Assembly (NCBI GenBank): GCA_011053245.1
Contig: DRGS01000059.1
Location: 1-7,561, forward strand
Source of the DNA: Phycisphaerales bacterium
GTDB taxonomy: Bacteria > Planctomycetota > Phycisphaerae > Sedimentisphaerales > Anaerohalosphaeraceae
Length of the DNA stretch: 7,561 nt
Reading direction: 5' to 3'
The stretch's first letter is position 1. The number at the start of each line of letters is the position of its first letter. The position numbers were made by a program, and so were the translations under genes. Of this stretch, positions 6,062-7,561 are shown one piece after another. Under the pieces are notes generated by a model. That model worked only from the letters and a program-made list of their open reading frames with translations, did not search any database and had not been told where the DNA came from.

Positions 6062-6198
6062 TAGCGGCGCAAAAGAAAAGGGCACCGCTACATCGTGCTA
6101 ACTCAAGGCCCACCAGAGCCTATTCACAACACGCAAGCAGCGCCCCATATCGGGGCACTGACTCTCTGCGTTTGTGAATTTCAAAACTGGTGGTTTTG
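6062..6198 (-). ncRNA. Candidate structured leader or small RNA (three hairpins)
   Basis: Hairpin 1 spans 6062-6090 (TAGCGG with CCGCTA, then GC with GC). Hairpin 2 spans 6122-6179: ATTCACAA with TTGTGAAT, one bulged base, ACGCA with TGCGT, an internal loop, CAG with CTG and GCCCC with GGGGC around a five-base loop. Hairpin 3 spans 6182-6198 (CAAAAC with GTTTTG). In hairpins 1 and 2 the single mismatch is C-A on the plus strand and becomes G-U on the minus strand, favouring a minus-strand RNA. It lies about 170 bases before the PEP-CTERM start and just downstream of the fibronectin gene terminator, so it may be the 5' leader of the former or a separate RNA. No known RNA class recognised. The rest of 5896-6366 is AT-rich and shows no gene. 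Confidence 0.35.
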
Positions 6199-6349
6199 GA
6201 TAAAACGCTAAAAATTCAGTACAGTTCTGTATTTAATTGTCAAAAGCTCATACATCTCACCTTCCGTCCAATAATAACAGCAAGCGGGCGACAAAACAAG
6301 CAAAATCTGCCTGTTTCTTAATTTCCCGGGACTAACGCCGATTTCAGCC

Positions 6350-6380
6350 CAAAAACACTGTTGTCCTTACAGCACAACAG
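6350..6380 (-). terminator. Rho-independent terminator of the fibronectin-domain gene
   Basis: On the minus strand CTGTTGT and ACAACAG form a seven-base stem around a nine-base loop, followed by TG and a run of five T. The stop codon lies in the loop, so the coding region and terminator overlap. Confidence 0.6.
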
Positions 6381-6990
6381 CGACCGTATTGGATGGGATA
6401 CTTTCGCCGCCTACATTGACGGCTTTGACTCGGTATTCCAGTTGTTGGCCTCTCGGCTGGTTCATCAGGTCTGATTCGCTGTCTATCGCGATGGTTATCT
6501 GTGTCCAGTCGCCGAACTCACCTCCGCCTGCCGGCTGCTCTCGGCGCTCGACGATATAAGTGCGAACCGCACCACCTGTCCCGCGTGCAGGGCCTTTCCA
6601 GTCGAGAAATACGCTGTCAGCTCCCTGAGAGACCGCTTCGAGTCCGCGGGGCTGGCCGGGCGGTGTGCTCGGGCCGGGCGATGCCTTGGGGCCCCAGCCG
6701 ATGTATCCGAGCTTTTCCGGGTCGGATTCGACGTCCAACTCGGACTTCTTCAATTCCGTCCGCATAAACTCATCGAGCGCATCCAGTACTGTGTCCTTCG
6801 CCTCGGTAGCCACCTGAGCGGCGGCCATAGCATCAGTCTGGCTGGTCTTTGCGGTTATGTACGCGGTGTGCGCAGTGGTCAGGCCGATGGCATCTGCGCT
6901 GGGAAAATCGACCGCGTGTGCGGCGTAGCCTGCGATCATGTTCTGGGCGAGTGCTGAAACTTCTGCTTCTGCCTTTGGAAATTGTGCCAT
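6367..6990 (-). CDS. Fibronectin type III domain protein, cytoplasmic-looking
   Basis: A 207-residue protein with AAGGAG nine bases before the ATG and no signal peptide. Residues 1-85 are alanine-rich and mostly helical (FPKAEAEVSALAQNMIAG ... AAAQVATEAKDTVLDALDEF), followed by LGYIGWGPK and a proline-rich linker at 104-114 (PGPSTPPGQPR). Residues 111-206 form one FN3 domain: W131 in VFLDWKGP, Y145 in TYIVERRE, Y186 in LEYRVKAVN and the closing GGESIPSNTVAVVL. Proteins with this layout (helical start, GWG motif, single FN3 with QPRG) occur in many environmental bacteria, often described only as fibronectin type III proteins. The function is unknown and binding to another protein is the natural guess. 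It has its own terminator, and the phased repeat array lies about 100 bases upstream of its start. Confidence 0.85.
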   Translation of the reverse strand: MAQFPKAEAEVSALAQNMIAGYAAHAVDFPSADAIGLTTAHTAYITAKTSQTDAMAAAQVATEAKDTVLDALDEFMRTELKKSELDVESDPEKLGYIGWGPKASPGPSTPPGQPRGLEAVSQGADSVFLDWKGPARGTGGAVRTYIVERREQPAGGGEFGDWTQITIAIDSESDLMNQPRGQQLEYRVKAVNVGGESIPSNTVAVVL

Positions 6991-7031
6991 TTTTGTAAGC
7001 TCCTTAAAATAAAGACGTTATATTCAGTTCC

Positions 7032-7064
7032 CCCGCTTCGGCGGGCCGATAAACAGCTTTTTTT
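7032..7064 (+). terminator. UUCG hairpin, possible weak terminator
   Basis: CCCGC and GCGGG pair around TTCG, the very stable UUCG tetraloop in plus-strand RNA, and a run of seven T follows after a gap of 12 bases. The gap makes it a poor standard terminator. On the minus strand the same DNA lies in the probable 5' leader of the fibronectin gene. Confidence 0.25.
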
Positions 7065-7087
7065 ACTCTACAATCCAATCTCCCCAG

Positions 7088-7342
7088 CCACAAAGTCAAT
7101 TGACTTAGCCTCTACGCCGCGTGCGTAGCCACAAAGTAAACAGCCTTAGCCATTCCGCAGCGTGCGCAGCCACAAAGTAAACTGACTTAGCCTCTGCGCC
7201 GCGTGCGCAGCGACAAAGTAAATCGACTTAGCCTCTACGCCGCGTGCGCAGCAATAAAGTAAACCACCTTAGCTATAAAGCAAATTGGCTTAACCGCAAA
7301 GTAAACCGACTTTATCGTAAAGTCAAGAGGAATTTGCTTTAG
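7088..7342. repeat. Tandem array of palindromes (four 41-base units plus four short units)
   Basis: Units 7088-7128, 7129-7169, 7170-7210 and 7211-7251 are 41 bases each. Each has an A part with a dyad (AAGTCAATTGACTT in unit 1, a perfect 14-base palindrome) and a B part with CTRCGC-CGCGT-GCGYAG. Four shorter units of 21-26 bases follow that keep only the A part. A-part cores of the first seven units begin at 7093, 7134, 7175, 7216, 7257, 7278 and 7299, so they are spaced 41 or 21 bases. There are no unique spacers, so it is not a CRISPR array. No reading frame in it looks coding. Confidence 0.85.
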
Positions 7343-7354
7343 TCCGGCAGGTTG

Positions 7355-7440
7355 GTCATTGCGAGAAGCGCAGCGCCGAAGCAATCTATTATTATCGAAA
7401 CATTGAGATTGCCACGGCCCCTAAGGGGCCTCGCAATGAC
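7355..7440. repeat. GTCATTGCGAG dispersed repeat, inverted pair
   Basis: Perfect 11-base outer arms GTCATTGCGAG and CTCGCAATGAC enclose inner arms GCAATCT (7381-7387) and AGATTGC (7406-7412), plus a hairpin GGCCCC-TAA-GGGGCC. It is two copies of the same roughly 33-base element facing each other across 18 bases, the best-preserved of the window's copies. Confidence 0.8.
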
Positions 7441-7487
7441 AAAAAAATGGGACAGCCTGAAATCCATTCTCATAAGCTGTCCCATTT
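7438..7487 (-). terminator. Large hairpin with T run, likely minus-strand terminator
   Basis: A perfect 12-base inverted repeat, AAATGGGACAGC and GCTGTCCCATTT, surrounds 19 bases that pair further (TGAGA with TTTCA on the minus strand, one pair being G-U). On the minus strand the stem runs straight into seven T. It could end a gene entering from the right, or be a small repeat element in its own right. Confidence 0.5.
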
Positions 7488-7502
7488 CATAGTCATGATG
7501 GC

Positions 7503-7557
7503 GGGTACAGTACCCTTAATACCTGCAATAGCTTAATATGTTGGGGGGGCCATATTA
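7503..7557. repeat. Two short inverted repeats near the right edge
   Basis: GGGTAC-A-GTACCC (7503-7515) and TAATATG...CATATTA (7534-7557), the latter with seven G in its loop. With the hairpin at 7445-7487 they make three inverted repeats in about 110 bases. No gene is seen between 7343 and 7561. Confidence 0.45.
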
Positions 7558-7561
7558 GAAC

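Noticed and set aside
7088..7342. CRISPR array
   Set aside because: Units are contiguous with no unique spacers, and no cas gene is present.

Overview
The window looks like a chromosomal accessory region of an uncultured planctomycete, most likely of the Phycisphaerae/Sedimentisphaerales type. Three things point there: a secreted GLUG-repeat protein with a C-terminal dockerin-like segment of the planctomycete style (DSNGDC...DFxxFASQWLDCG), a PEP-CTERM protein ending VPEPATLLLLGLGG plus an arginine-rich tail, and many secreted proteins of no clear metabolic role. This is inference from protein style; no rRNA or housekeeping marker is present.

Layout, left to right. (1) Minus strand, 1-1600: the N-terminal 533 codons of a secreted, repetitive, phage-tail-fibre-like protein that runs off the left edge. 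(2) Minus strand, 1802-2864: a putative lipoprotein gene overlapping a gene for a membrane-anchored coiled-coil protein by 11 bases. The tail-fibre-like gene and the lipoprotein gene share a duplicated upstream element. (3) Around 2997-3101: a dispersed GTCATTGC-type inverted repeat. (4) Plus strand, 3265-3877: a complete MntA/HepT (type VII) toxin-antitoxin pair with a good promoter at 3175-3203. (5) Plus strand, 3930-5016: a GLUG/dockerin secreted protein gene broken by one extra base near 4293-4295. (6) 5017-5244: more dispersed repeats, one able to act as a terminator. (7) Minus strand, 5245-5895: a PEP-CTERM protein with a DUF1566/Lcl-like domain. (8) 5896-6366: non-coding, with three hairpins whose mismatches become G-U wobbles only in minus-strand RNA, so it is a candidate structured leader or small RNA. 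(9) Minus strand, 6367-6990: a fibronectin type III protein with its own terminator. (10) 6991-7561: no gene; a helically phased tandem array of small palindromes, an inverted pair of GTCATTGC repeats and several hairpins.

The genes do not form one pathway. The common theme is cell-surface or exported proteins of low-complexity or repeat type, set among dispersed repeats, with one toxin-antitoxin module. The two signals least explained by known gene content are the phased palindrome array (7088-7342) and the structured minus-strand region (6062-6198).
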